A DNA stretch of 23,113 nt from a virus: positions 1 to 23,113 of IMG/VR virus record IMGVR_UViG_3300010354_000691, one strand, 5' to 3'. The notes beneath the pieces are model-generated. The model ran no database searches and was not told the origin of the DNA. It saw only the letters and a list, made by a program, of their open reading frames with translations. Both the position numbers and the translations under genes were made by a program. Below, piece after piece: positions 17,139 through 22,551 of this stretch. Position 1 is the stretch's first letter. Every line of letters starts with the position of its first letter.

Positions 17139-17402
17139 TTAATGCCCATTATCTATATCACCTTTGAGGAAGTCATTCGCCAACGAGTCTATGCCCTCGT
17201 GAATCAACGACACCATAACTTCGAACGATGGTGCCTCTTCCTCATCTGCGATACTGCGACAAGCGCTCACTAACGCCATGATTAACGCAGGGACCACCAC
17301 CTTCTGCTCGTACTCGCCTAACGATTGAATGACCGTGACTGACGCATCGCGGATCGTGTCCATGTACTCGCCAAAGCCTTCCGGCCGTACACCCGCGCTC
17401 AT
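17139..17402 (-). CDS. Small helical hypothetical protein, 87 aa
   Basis: ATG at 17402 overlaps the upstream stop (ATGA), with GAGGTGA upstream. The protein is nearly all helical and acidic, with a hydrophobic helix VVVPALIMALVSACRSIA at about 35-52 that is short and bounded by charges, so more likely buried than membrane-spanning. Its general pattern resembles the gene just upstream (17399-17656), and the pair could be distant paralogues or partners; the identity is too low for me to be sure. Confidence 0.65.
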   Translation of the reverse strand: MSAGVRPEGFGEYMDTIRDASVTVIQSLGEYEQKVVVPALIMALVSACRSIADEEEAPSFEVMVSLIHEGIDSLANDFLKGDIDNGH

Positions 17403-17656
17403 TGGTTCACCTCATCCACAATAAACTCTACAAAGTCATCCACATCGTGGCCCGTCATCGGATCATCCGTCAATCCGTAGAACCGCATGATGACCTCCTT
17501 CGACATTGTCAGCGCCGCCATCAATACATTCGAATGCGTGGCCACATAAGCGTGGAGCCCGATCTGCTCCAACTCCATCATGCCTTCGATCATCTTATCC
17601 AGCGCTACAACGGCCTCACTAGCTATGTACTGTTGCTCTTCGAATTGTTCTCCCAT
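17399..17656 (-). CDS. Small helical hypothetical protein, 85 aa
   Basis: Three in-frame starts exist: 17716, 17662 and 17656. AAAGGAG ends right against 17662 and is six bases from 17656, so 17656 is chosen. The protein (MGEQFEEQQ start) is acidic and helical, Met-rich (MIEGMMELEQIG, MAALTMSKEVIM), with a C-terminal DDFVEFIVDEVN. No known domain. Its ATG overlaps the stop of the 43-residue membrane protein gene upstream (TGATG), and its stop overlaps the next start, so it is part of a coupled chain. Confidence 0.65.
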   Translation of the reverse strand: MGEQFEEQQYIASEAVVALDKMIEGMMELEQIGLHAYVATHSNVLMAALTMSKEVIMRFYGLTDDPMTGHDVDDFVEFIVDEVNQ

Positions 17657-17787
17657 CACCATCTCCTTTGTATTGGCTCCCGCTGCGGGAGAAAGGTGTT
17701 TGGGTCCTCTACCCATGCTTCAATCAAAAAGCAGAGCGATACAAACCCAACCACCGCATAAAAAACCAAAATTAAGACGTACTTCAA
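17656..17787 (-). CDS. Hidden small membrane protein, 43 aa, TTG start
   Basis: This TTG-started frame fills the space between two larger genes. TTG at 17787 overlaps the upstream TGA (TTGA), and AGAGGAAG lies just before it; the TGA at 17656-17658 overlaps the next ATG. The peptide has one hydrophobic segment (residues 3-22, YVLILVFYAVVGFVSLCFLI) and a short polar tail EAWVEDPN...QRRW. With no upstream gap and both junctions coupled it is very likely translated. Possible roles include membrane disturbance or superinfection exclusion, but none is shown. A perfect hairpin, CTCCCGC-T-GCGGGAG (17677-17691), lies inside the gene. Confidence 0.65.
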   Translation of the reverse strand: MKYVLILVFYAVVGFVSLCFLIEAWVEDPNTFLPQREPIQRRW

Positions 17788-17987
17788 ATCTTCCTCTGGC
17801 AGGAAAACGCTTGGATATCCACGCGAAACGAACCAGCAAATTTGCAGTCAGAAACAATCCTGCTCTCTGCCATCGTCCCACCAACGCCCAAACCAATTAA
17901 CATGAACCCTACCGCTACAAACGATTTGGCCCACACTTTATTAATCCATTCCCATGCTGCTTTGTAGTTGATCGTGTCAAACGTCAT
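17784..17987 (-). CDS. Small membrane-anchored protein, 67 aa
   Basis: ATG at 17987 overlaps the upstream stop (ATGA) and follows GAGGGGAGAG. Residues about 22-40 (SFVAVGFMLIGLGVGGTMA) make one transmembrane segment after a short aromatic N-terminus. The remaining domain contains two Cys (C48 in SDCKF and C63 in FSCQRK), which could form a disulfide if outside the cytoplasm. I recall small phage proteins with a similar 'ES..I..DC..AG.FR....FSC' pattern but know no function. It immediately precedes the hidden 43-residue membrane protein, suggesting a pair acting at the envelope. Confidence 0.75.
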   Translation of the reverse strand: MTFDTINYKAAWEWINKVWAKSFVAVGFMLIGLGVGGTMAESRIVSDCKFAGSFRVDIQAFSCQRKI

Positions 17988-18235
17988 TTCTCTCCCCTCT
18001 TCATCACTGGATATGCATTCTCATATGTTACTGCTGTACCAGACCAATACACACTAAACGGAGCATGGAAGAAAACTCGCTTCTCCATCGTCTTATCCTT
18101 ATCGCCTTGGAAAAAACTCCCCGGCGATATGGTCTGCACCAAGCGAATCGCATCGTCAATGTGTGTGCGATCCTTGGTCTTCTCGAAGCGTCTATGCCCT
18201 TCAATCAAATACTGCCGTGCGCTATCGTCTAACAT
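17984..18235 (-). CDS. Small hypothetical protein, 83 aa
   Basis: ATG at 18235 preceded by AAGGAGG; a further in-frame ATG at 18256 would overlap the upstream gene and is not preferred. The N-terminal half is helical and charged (ARQYLIEGHRRFEKTKDR), then a polar linker and an aromatic, beta-like C-terminus (VFFHAPFSVYWSGTAVTYENAYP). No motif recognised. It ends with a coupled ATGA overlap with the membrane-protein gene. Confidence 0.65.
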   Translation of the reverse strand: MLDDSARQYLIEGHRRFEKTKDRTHIDDAIRLVQTISPGSFFQGDKDKTMEKRVFFHAPFSVYWSGTAVTYENAYPVMKRGEK

Positions 18236-18245
18236 GCTTTCCTCC

Positions 18246-18473
18246 TTAATCAACAATTCGTAAACGAGTGGAACTCAAACATTGCCCACTCATGAAGTCG
18301 TACATCGTGCCGGTAATGCAATCAATCAGGACCTTCTGGTAATACTTCCTCTCCTTCTCCGGCCGATTCTTGTCGTACCGCTCAAGGTCAAAGATACTGA
18401 ACTTCCTACGCTCCCTGCCAAGCGGACTTTCCACGATTGCAAACTTCTTCGGATGCCGCTTTAACTTGATCAT
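18246..18473 (-). CDS. Small basic hypothetical protein, 75 aa
   Basis: ATG 18473 has AAGGAG seven bases upstream and is chosen. A GTG at 18533 overlapping the previous stop (GTGA) would add 20 residues and remains possible. The protein is basic (MIKLKRHPKK, GRERRKF, ERYDKNRPEKERKYYQK) with two Cys near the end. The charge suggests nucleic-acid contact. No domain recognised. The 56 bases between 18474 and 18529 hold nothing else convincing. Confidence 0.6.
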   Translation of the reverse strand: MIKLKRHPKKFAIVESPLGRERRKFSIFDLERYDKNRPEKERKYYQKVLIDCITGTMYDFMSGQCLSSTRLRIVD

Positions 18474-18529
18474 GTCCGTCTCCTTCACACAGCCGTAGCT
18501 GTGGCGGAGTTTTGTCTCTTCTTCATTAA

Positions 18530-18808
18530 TCACGGCGCACCCCTCTCGCGGATAGCTAATGCAGCTACAACGTAATAGTTTGATAGCTTGTCCTTCGCCG
18601 CCATCTCATCCAGCACCTTCGCACACGCCTCGCGCTCATCTTCTATTGCCGCCTTCACGATTTCCGAATTCGGCATGTCGTCTACCATCTTGTTACACGC
18701 CTCTGCCATAACTAACAAGGCAAACGTCCGTAAGCGCCCTGAATGCGATTCAGCATCATCGTATCCAGCTTCCCGTGCTAAACGAATAACCACTTTTCTA
18801 TCAAGCAT
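18530..18808 (-). CDS. Small helical phage protein, 92 aa (EREACAK type)
   Basis: ATG at 18808 with AGGAGAG upstream; it overlaps the end of the zinc-ribbon gene by 8 bases. The sequence RLAREAGYDD near the start and DEREACAKVLDEMAA later, ending AIRERG, is a pattern I have seen repeatedly in short phage proteins of unknown function, often with a Cys within EREACA. All helical, no membrane segment. The function is unknown. Confidence 0.75.
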   Translation of the reverse strand: MLDRKVVIRLAREAGYDDAESHSGRLRTFALLVMAEACNKMVDDMPNSEIVKAAIEDEREACAKVLDEMAAKDKLSNYYVVAALAIRERGAP

Positions 18809-18950
18809 TTTTCTCTCCTCTTGGACCGGGGGCCACCTTCGCTAAACACCAACGACAGATCCAGCGAGGAACACCGCGCGTCACCTTCCGTAACCCGCCC
18901 TCCACCGGCCTCGTCACCTGACAACTCGTACAAAACTTCGTCGCCCCCAT
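18801..18950 (-). CDS. Hidden zinc-ribbon-like microprotein, 49 aa
   Basis: The ATG at 18950 shares a base with the preceding stop (TGATG) and has AGAAGG upstream; the TGA at 18801-18803 lies inside the start of the following gene. The peptide contains C7-x2-C10 and C32-x2-C35 separated by 21 residues, with basic residues between and after. This is the layout of a small zinc ribbon that could bind nucleic acid or a host protein such as RNA polymerase. A longer frame on the same strand (18778-19017) is a competing but poorer reading. The Cys pattern and perfect operon fit make this credible. Confidence 0.72.
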   Translation of the reverse strand: MGATKFCTSCQVTRPVEGGLRKVTRGVPRWICRWCLAKVAPGPRGEKNA

Positions 18951-19249
18951 CACTTCGCCTTCTTGTAAACAAAATCATCCGGGTTGAACGACGATGTGCT
19001 CCGGTCATCCCACACAATGTGAATCATGTCCGCAAACATGTACCAACACCCATGCATGTTCGGCCCCGCCGGAGTCGTCGTGATTACCATCCTCCCGTTC
19101 TCCGAACCGCGACCCGTGCACTTGCCACTTAGCAGCAAAATCCGCCCTCCCGCCTTGTTCGGCATCTCCAACCACTCGTCCGCCGCATACCCCATCTGGC
19201 ACACCACCAATAGGGCGGGAAATACATACTTGAGTAATTTAGGGCTCAT
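18950..19249 (-). CDS. Exported small protein with signal peptide, 99 aa
   Basis: ATG at 19249 follows GGAGGAGG; an upstream in-frame start at 19267 is less well placed. Residues 1-22 look like a Sec signal peptide: basic MSPKLLK, hydrophobic YVFPALLVV, then a polar CQMGYAA cleavage zone, with ADEW as the likely mature start. The mature part is beta-rich with two Cys (C44, C68), which suits the periplasm. It may act in the host envelope, for example against superinfection, but this is a guess. Its end couples to the zinc-ribbon gene. Confidence 0.8.
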   Translation of the reverse strand: MSPKLLKYVFPALLVVCQMGYAADEWLEMPNKAGGRILLLSGKCTGRGSENGRMVITTTPAGPNMHGCWYMFADMIHIVWDDRSTSSFNPDDFVYKKAK

Positions 19250-19553
19250 ACGCCTCCTCCAGTTCATCCGCTAACGACCAATAAATGTTCTTCGCCCCCT
19301 CCGTTACCGCATTCTCGGCATTCCACTCACATACCCGTACACACCGGTCACGCTCATCCCACATCGCACCGTGGCGCGCGAACTGCAAAATTTCTCGTAG
19401 TTGATCTTCTGATAACAAATACTTATCGTCCAATTTATACGGCGCTAATTTCTCCCAAACCTTGTTGTAACTGAATCGATATTCCTTGGACCGCTCAATC
19501 GAACGCTGCTTAAACAAGGCCGTCAGTCGCTCCGCTTCTGTCTGCTTGGTCAT
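19239..19553 (-). CDS. Small helical hypothetical protein, 104 aa
   Basis: ATG 19553 is preceded by GGAGG nine bases upstream and lies one base after the preceding stop (TGAGATG); a TTG at 19577 is unlikely. The protein is charged and helical (AERLTALFKQRSIERSKEYRFSYNKVWEKL), followed by LSEDQLREILQFARHGAMWDERDRCVRVCEWNAE with two Cys, and an acidic end. It overlaps the next gene by 11 bases. No known domain. Confidence 0.7.
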   Translation of the reverse strand: MTKQTEAERLTALFKQRSIERSKEYRFSYNKVWEKLAPYKLDDKYLLSEDQLREILQFARHGAMWDERDRCVRVCEWNAENAVTEGAKNIYWSLADELEEAYEP

Positions 19554-19554
19554 C

Positions 19555-19830
19555 TCAGTTATCCTCCAATTGATCAATAATCTCGTTCTCGTAATACTCC
19601 CGCAGCCGCTTATTCCAGCGTAACTCCTCCTCAGCCTCCCGCCAGACCGTCATATCGGGCCGTAGAACCTCAAACGTCACCTCGAAGTACCCAAAGTACT
19701 CCAGACCCGTCGAAGTGGCCCAGCGGCTGTAAGAACCCCTGTGCTCGGCAAAATACAAAACACCCAAGAAACACGGCTCCTCATCCCACTCAGATTCAAT
19801 CAAAGCTTGATACTTCGTCAGCGTCTCCAT
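19555..19830 (-). CDS. Small acidic hypothetical protein, 91 aa
   Basis: ATG at 19830 with GAGG nine bases upstream and one base after the preceding stop. The protein starts METLTKYQALIESEWDEEP, has a beta-rich aromatic middle (FLGVLYFAEHRGSYSRWATS, EYFGYFEVTFEVL) and ends in a charged helix. No motif identified. A TTG at 19854 would lengthen it across the stop of the upstream microgene and is not favoured. Confidence 0.7.
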   Translation of the reverse strand: METLTKYQALIESEWDEEPCFLGVLYFAEHRGSYSRWATSTGLEYFGYFEVTFEVLRPDMTVWREAEEELRWNKRLREYYENEIIDQLEDN

Positions 19831-19831
19831 G

Positions 19832-19948
19832 TCAGCGGTCCTCAAAAAGCTCAATCACAGCGCCGATAAGAACGGCGAACAGACCGAGGAAAGCGGACCA
19901 GAAGAACAAGCCAATCGGCACAATGAACAACCAAAATACCCAATCCAT
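19832..19948 (-). CDS. Hidden small membrane protein, 38 aa (first gene of leftward operon)
   Basis: ATG at 19948 with AAAGGA six bases upstream, about 50 bases after a strong promoter; stop one base before the next start. The peptide is almost entirely hydrophobic from residue 3 to 32 with aromatic residues and two Gly, ending ELFEDR. As the first gene after the promoter it would be among the first and most highly expressed proteins of this operon. A membrane role such as blocking or depolarising is conceivable but not shown. Confidence 0.72.
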   Translation of the reverse strand: MDWVFWLFIVPIGLFFWSAFLGLFAVLIGAVIELFEDR

Positions 19949-20006
19949 ACGCTATCCTTTCTCAAAGTGTAGGTGAATTACTGCTGTTTGCTGCTGTACT
20001 GACGCT

Positions 20007-20035
20007 ACTATAGGCTACTTTTTTCTGAGAATCAA
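20007..20035 (-). promoter_or_regulatory. Sigma70-type promoter for the leftward small-gene operon
   Basis: On the minus strand: -35 TTGATT (complement of 20030-20035), 17-base spacer, -10 TATAGT (complement of 20007-20012). Expected start near 20000, giving a leader of about 50 bases before the first ATG at 19948. The leader contains two CTGCTGT copies on the plus strand (19981-19987, 19991-19997). Confidence 0.75.
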
Positions 20036-20096
20036 CACAAATTTCTAGATTCAAAAGTTATAGAAACGGGTTTTTATATGCTTTTTGAGGGTTCCC

Positions 20097-20318
20097 TATA
20101 GAACTTTTTTGGGGTCAATGAAAAAAATAAATTTTTTTTGTAGAATTTGGCGTAATAGACGTAATGGCGTAATAAGTCAGTGTTTATGCGGGTTTTCAGC
20201 TAGTCGTTGAACAGACGTTTATATTATGGAAACGTAAGAAAAACGAAAAATACAGGGGAGATCCGCGAGAAAGTTTTTTTGAATCCAAAAACTTACACTA
20301 CCCCAAAAAAGTTCTATA
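20097..20318. repeat. 19-base perfect inverted repeat flanking the control core
   Basis: Arms TATAGAACTTTTTTGGGGT (20097-20115) and its exact reverse complement (20300-20318), 184 bases apart. Read along each direction of transcription, both divergent promoters are preceded by the same element, 61 bases (leftward) and 33 bases (rightward) before the -35 box. A shared binding site for a host or phage regulator is the simplest explanation. Confidence 0.8.
20149..20173 (+). repeat. Three iteron-like octamers
   Basis: GGCGTAAT, GACGTAAT and GGCGTAAT occur at 20149, 20158 and 20166, next to a long A/T run. Closely spaced direct repeats beside an AT-rich stretch are a feature of origins and of cooperative regulator sites. 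Only three copies are present, so this could be chance. Confidence 0.5.
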
Positions 20319-20351
20319 TAGGTCACTTGGTTTCCCGATGGCCATTGTTCC

Positions 20352-20380
20352 TTGACTACCTGTGTTTCGTTGACTATTAT
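20352..20380 (+). promoter_or_regulatory. Sigma70-type promoter for the rightward packaging-side genes
   Basis: TTGACT (20352-20357), 17-base spacer, TATTAT (20375-20380): five of six consensus bases in each box. A second TTGACT at 20370 gives a weaker overlapping alternative. The first gene downstream starts at 20408. Confidence 0.75.
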
Positions 20381-20407
20381 CTGTTCAGTTGATACAGGGA
20401 GTTTAAG

Positions 20408-20623
20408 ATGTTTGAAATTGATCGCAACATTGATATTCCAATCAGCCGAACCCAATACCCTTTTGGCGATATGCAGCCGGGGGATAGCATTATGTTCAAG
20501 GACCCAAAGAAGGCTACATCGGCGCGTGTAGCGGCCGTCAGATACGGCCGGAAGCAGGAACCCTCCTGGACGTTTACTTTGAGGCGCGTAGAGGGCGGTT
20601 GGCGGCTTTGGAGGGCCGACTGA
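20408..20623 (+). CDS. Small phage protein, 71 aa, unknown function
   Basis: ATG preceded by AGGGAG. The protein contains TQYPFGDMQPGDSIMF, then a basic stretch and RYGRKQEPSWTFTLRRVEGGWRLWR. The YPFG-x-M-x-x-GDS start with a GGxRxWR end is a pattern I recall from small phage and plasmid proteins of unknown function. Probably a compact beta-rich fold. It is the first gene of the rightward unit and is separated from terS by one base. Confidence 0.75.
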   Translation: MFEIDRNIDIPISRTQYPFGDMQPGDSIMFKDPKKATSARVAAVRYGRKQEPSWTFTLRRVEGGWRLWRAD

Positions 20624-20624
20624 G

Positions 20625-21293
20625 ATGACTAAGCGGGATGTTTGGAATGTGCCGCCTGTAATCCCCAAAAAGGCCGCCAAGCGGATGGCCTCGGATGTTG
20701 GGAAGCTAAAGAGCAAAGGCAAGCGGGTGATGACGGCCAAGCATTGGAAGTTTGTCACCGAGTATGTCTCTGGGGACGGCCGAGTAACTCTGAAAGAAGC
20801 GGCTATTCGGGCGGGATATAAGGAAAGCAGCGCGTCAGTGATGGCGTGGCAGCTAACTAACCCAGACCTGAATCCGCACATTGTCGCGGCAATCCAAGAA
20901 TATCGCGCTGAGTTGGCTTCGAAGTACAACACCAGCTATGAGCGGCACATGAAGGACCTGCAACTGATTCGGGATAAGGCCCTTGAAGCCGGTGCTTATG
21001 CTGCTGCTGTACAGGCCGAGTATCGGCGCGGCCAAGCTTTGGGGACTATTTACGTCGAGCGCAAAGAAATCCGGCATGGCACGATTGATTCGATGTCGAA
21101 GGAAGAAGTGCAGCGCAAGCTTGATGAGCTGAAGAAGCTTTACGGCGGCCCCCCGCCTACGGCGATTATTGACCTGAACCCTGCCGACGTTCGCGAGAGC
21201 GCCGAGAAAGATGTTGACCCTGCCTTTACCCTGCCGGTGGAAGAGCCCCCGCTAGACGTTTTTGAGCTAGACCGCGATGGCGAAAAAACCTGA
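20625..21293 (+). CDS. terS: Terminase small subunit
   Basis: 222 residues. After a basic N-terminus, WKFVTEYVSGDGRVTLKEAAIRAGYKESSASVMAWQLTNPDLNPHIVAAIQEY (41-93) is the typical helix-turn-helix region of small terminase subunits (FVxxYL...AAIRAGY...A...L.NP...). A central helix (about 100-145) follows, as used for ring formation, then a short charged C-terminus. It recognises phage DNA for packaging and hands it to the large subunit, which is not in this window. It starts with TGAGATG spacing after the small gene and overlaps the nuclease gene by 17 bases. Confidence 0.85.
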   Translation: MTKRDVWNVPPVIPKKAAKRMASDVGKLKSKGKRVMTAKHWKFVTEYVSGDGRVTLKEAAIRAGYKESSASVMAWQLTNPDLNPHIVAAIQEYRAELASKYNTSYERHMKDLQLIRDKALEAGAYAAAVQAEYRRGQALGTIYVERKEIRHGTIDSMSKEEVQRKLDELKKLYGGPPPTAIIDLNPADVRESAEKDVDPAFTLPVEEPPLDVFELDRDGEKT

Positions 21294-21702
21294 ATCGGTT
21301 TTTTCGGACTACATCAAAACGCATTTGCCCGATGTTGATATATCCCGGGTTGAATCGCTGGCTTCGCTCGGCTTCCCTGATATGGTTATTGCTGACAAGC
21401 GTGGTAGCGGCCGAGTGTGCTTTTTGGAAAATAAGGTTGTGCAGCGTGGCTTGAAGGTTGATCTGCGGCCGCATCAAATCTCGTTTTTGTTTCGGCATTG
21501 GGAATATTGCTGCAATGCCTTTTTGCTCGTAAAGCATTTGCCTATTGGCAAGCGCGTTGCGATTATTAATCTCTATCACGGCGGCCAAGTGATGGATATT
21601 GCCCGAGACGGTTTGCGCGTTGATCCAGTAATCCGCTGGCCCTCAAATGCTGTTGATTGGCAGCGGCTTAGAGGTTTTCTATTAGGGGAGGAAAAGCCTT
21701 AG
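21277..21702 (+). CDS. PD-(D/E)XK nuclease, VRR-NUC/resolvase-like
   Basis: 141 residues, a complete small nuclease domain. Motifs: E26 in RVESLASLGFPD with D35 in the GFPD turn, the E51-x-K53 core in FLENK, and Q67 in LRPHQISFL. The arrangement (G.PD, then E.K after a beta strand, then HQ) matches VRR-NUC-like and Holliday-junction-resolvase-like enzymes. It may clear branched DNA before packaging. It overlaps the terS end, so it is co-translated with the packaging protein, in the place where many phages have terL. Confidence 0.8.
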   Translation: MAKKPESVFSDYIKTHLPDVDISRVESLASLGFPDMVIADKRGSGRVCFLENKVVQRGLKVDLRPHQISFLFRHWEYCCNAFLLVKHLPIGKRVAIINLYHGGQVMDIARDGLRVDPVIRWPSNAVDWQRLRGFLLGEEKP

Positions 21703-21712
21703 AAAAAATCAA

Positions 21713-21763
21713 TTGGTGTATCTGAGCGGAAATAGTATTATGTGGTTGTCGGATTGTCCGACA
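21713..21763 (+). promoter_or_regulatory. Promoter with downstream palindromic operator
   Basis: TTGGTG (21713-21718), 17-base spacer, TATTAT (21736-21741), followed by the perfect inverted repeat TGTCGGA-TTG-TCCGACA (21747-21763) at the expected transcription start. A repressor bound there would block initiation. The -35 box is only a half match, so an activator or weak promoter is possible. Confidence 0.55.
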
Positions 21764-21781
21764 CTTAGAGAGGAGAGAGAG

Positions 21782-22486
21782 ATGTTAAAGACTGTCGCAA
21801 TATCTTCGAACAAAAAAACCGGCCCGATTGCTGTGACGTATCGCGCTGGGGAGCATCAAACTTTCGGGACCTGCCCGAAAACCTGCGCGCTACACCCAAA
21901 AAGCGAGACCGGTACAAATCAGATTGATTCTGAGTACTTGCGCGCTGTAATGGAAGCGGTTCCTCGTAATGGCCAAGCTTGGACTTATTCTCACTTTGCC
22001 GCTGATGCACTGCCGCTACCGGAAGCCGGAAAAACCGTCATCAATGCGTCATGCGATACCGTGCCGGAAGCTTTGCGCGCTTTTGATCTCGGCCGCCCTG
22101 CTGTATATGCTGCGCCGTTGGATACGGCCGAGCATTGGCCGCAGCGCGTCGCTGGGGTTCAATTTGTTCGATGCCCTGCCGAATTGTCGGACACGTTCAC
22201 CTGCCAGCAGTGCGGAAACGGCCGCCCATTGTGCGCCCGGGCCGACCGCGATTATGTCGTGGTGTTTGTCGCGCATGGCACAGGGAAAAAGAAAGTGGGC
22301 ACGGCTGACGATGGCGGCTGTTATGCCGCAAGCGGACCGACCGCTATCCAGTGGCACAAAACCCGATCAAGCGGTGCGCCGAATGATGCGGAAGCTTTGC
22401 GCGCTTTTGCTCGTTCGCTGCCGCCGGGATCGATGCTGCGTCATCATGTCGCGGGTGATGTTGGCCGCGAGGTGCTGCCATGCTAA
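21782..22486 (+). CDS. Cys-rich phage protein of unknown function
   Basis: ATG 21782 follows AGAGGAGAGAGAG; the earlier in-frame start at 21713 lies in the promoter and is rejected. 234 residues with nine Cys: CPKTC at 31-35, C91, C131, the C141-x2-C144-x6-C151 group, C180 and C234. The N-terminal region (NKKTGPIAVTYRAG, then TFGTCPKTCALHP) resembles a family of phage proteins of unknown function, perhaps a distant relative of the gp88 type with CP-x-x-C. A metal-binding fold is likely. The middle, which has alternating short helices and strands, gives no catalytic clue. Confidence 0.75.
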   Translation: MLKTVAISSNKKTGPIAVTYRAGEHQTFGTCPKTCALHPKSETGTNQIDSEYLRAVMEAVPRNGQAWTYSHFAADALPLPEAGKTVINASCDTVPEALRAFDLGRPAVYAAPLDTAEHWPQRVAGVQFVRCPAELSDTFTCQQCGNGRPLCARADRDYVVVFVAHGTGKKKVGTADDGGCYAASGPTAIQWHKTRSSGAPNDAEALRAFARSLPPGSMLRHHVAGDVGREVLPC

Positions 22487-22551
22487 TTTTCGCGGTTTTG
22501 ATAATTTTCGCGTTGTGGTGGCTGGCCGACCTATTCAACGACCGAAGTTGA
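22480..22551 (+). CDS. Hidden membrane micropeptide, 23 aa
   Basis: ATG at 22480 with a very good ribosome site, GAGGTG, five bases upstream; it overlaps the end of the Cys-rich gene. Residues 2-18 are hydrophobic and aromatic with two adjacent Trp, ending in a polar DLFNDRS. It is short enough to be chance, but the ribosome site and single membrane segment are suggestive. Confidence 0.45.
   Translation: MLIFAVLIIFALWWLADLFNDRS

Larger units (their letters stand above)
19949..20407. other. AT-rich control region between divergent gene blocks
   Basis: About 460 bases without a supported gene. It contains the leftward promoter (20007-20035), a 19-base inverted repeat (20097-20115 and 20300-20318), A/T runs at 20121-20139, three iteron-like octamers (20149-20173), the inverted repeat ACGTTT-9-AAACGT (20215-20235), and the rightward promoter (20352-20380). 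The AT-rich core and repeats would also suit a replication origin. A weak 61-codon frame here (20207-20392) has a TTG start, crosses one repeat arm and is not believed. Confidence 0.6.

Noticed and set aside
17677-17691. CTCCCGC-T-GCGGGAG palindrome as terminator
   Set aside because: It lies inside a small coding gene, has a one-base centre and no T-run on either strand.
17402-17900. Two overlapping plus-strand frames opposite the small-gene block
   Set aside because: Antisense to coupled minus-strand genes with clear ribosome sites; low-complexity Ser/Pro/His translation.
18485-18526. 13-codon ATG frame (MKKRQNS...) between two small genes
   Set aside because: No ribosome site and too short to judge; the same bases may be an N-terminal extension of the 75-residue protein.
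18778-19017. 79-codon minus-strand frame
   Set aside because: No ribosome site, overlaps three well-placed genes, and the zinc-ribbon frame explains the same interval better.
20207-20392. 61-codon plus-strand frame in the control region
   Set aside because: TTG start without ribosome site, crosses the 19-base repeat arm and the rightward promoter.
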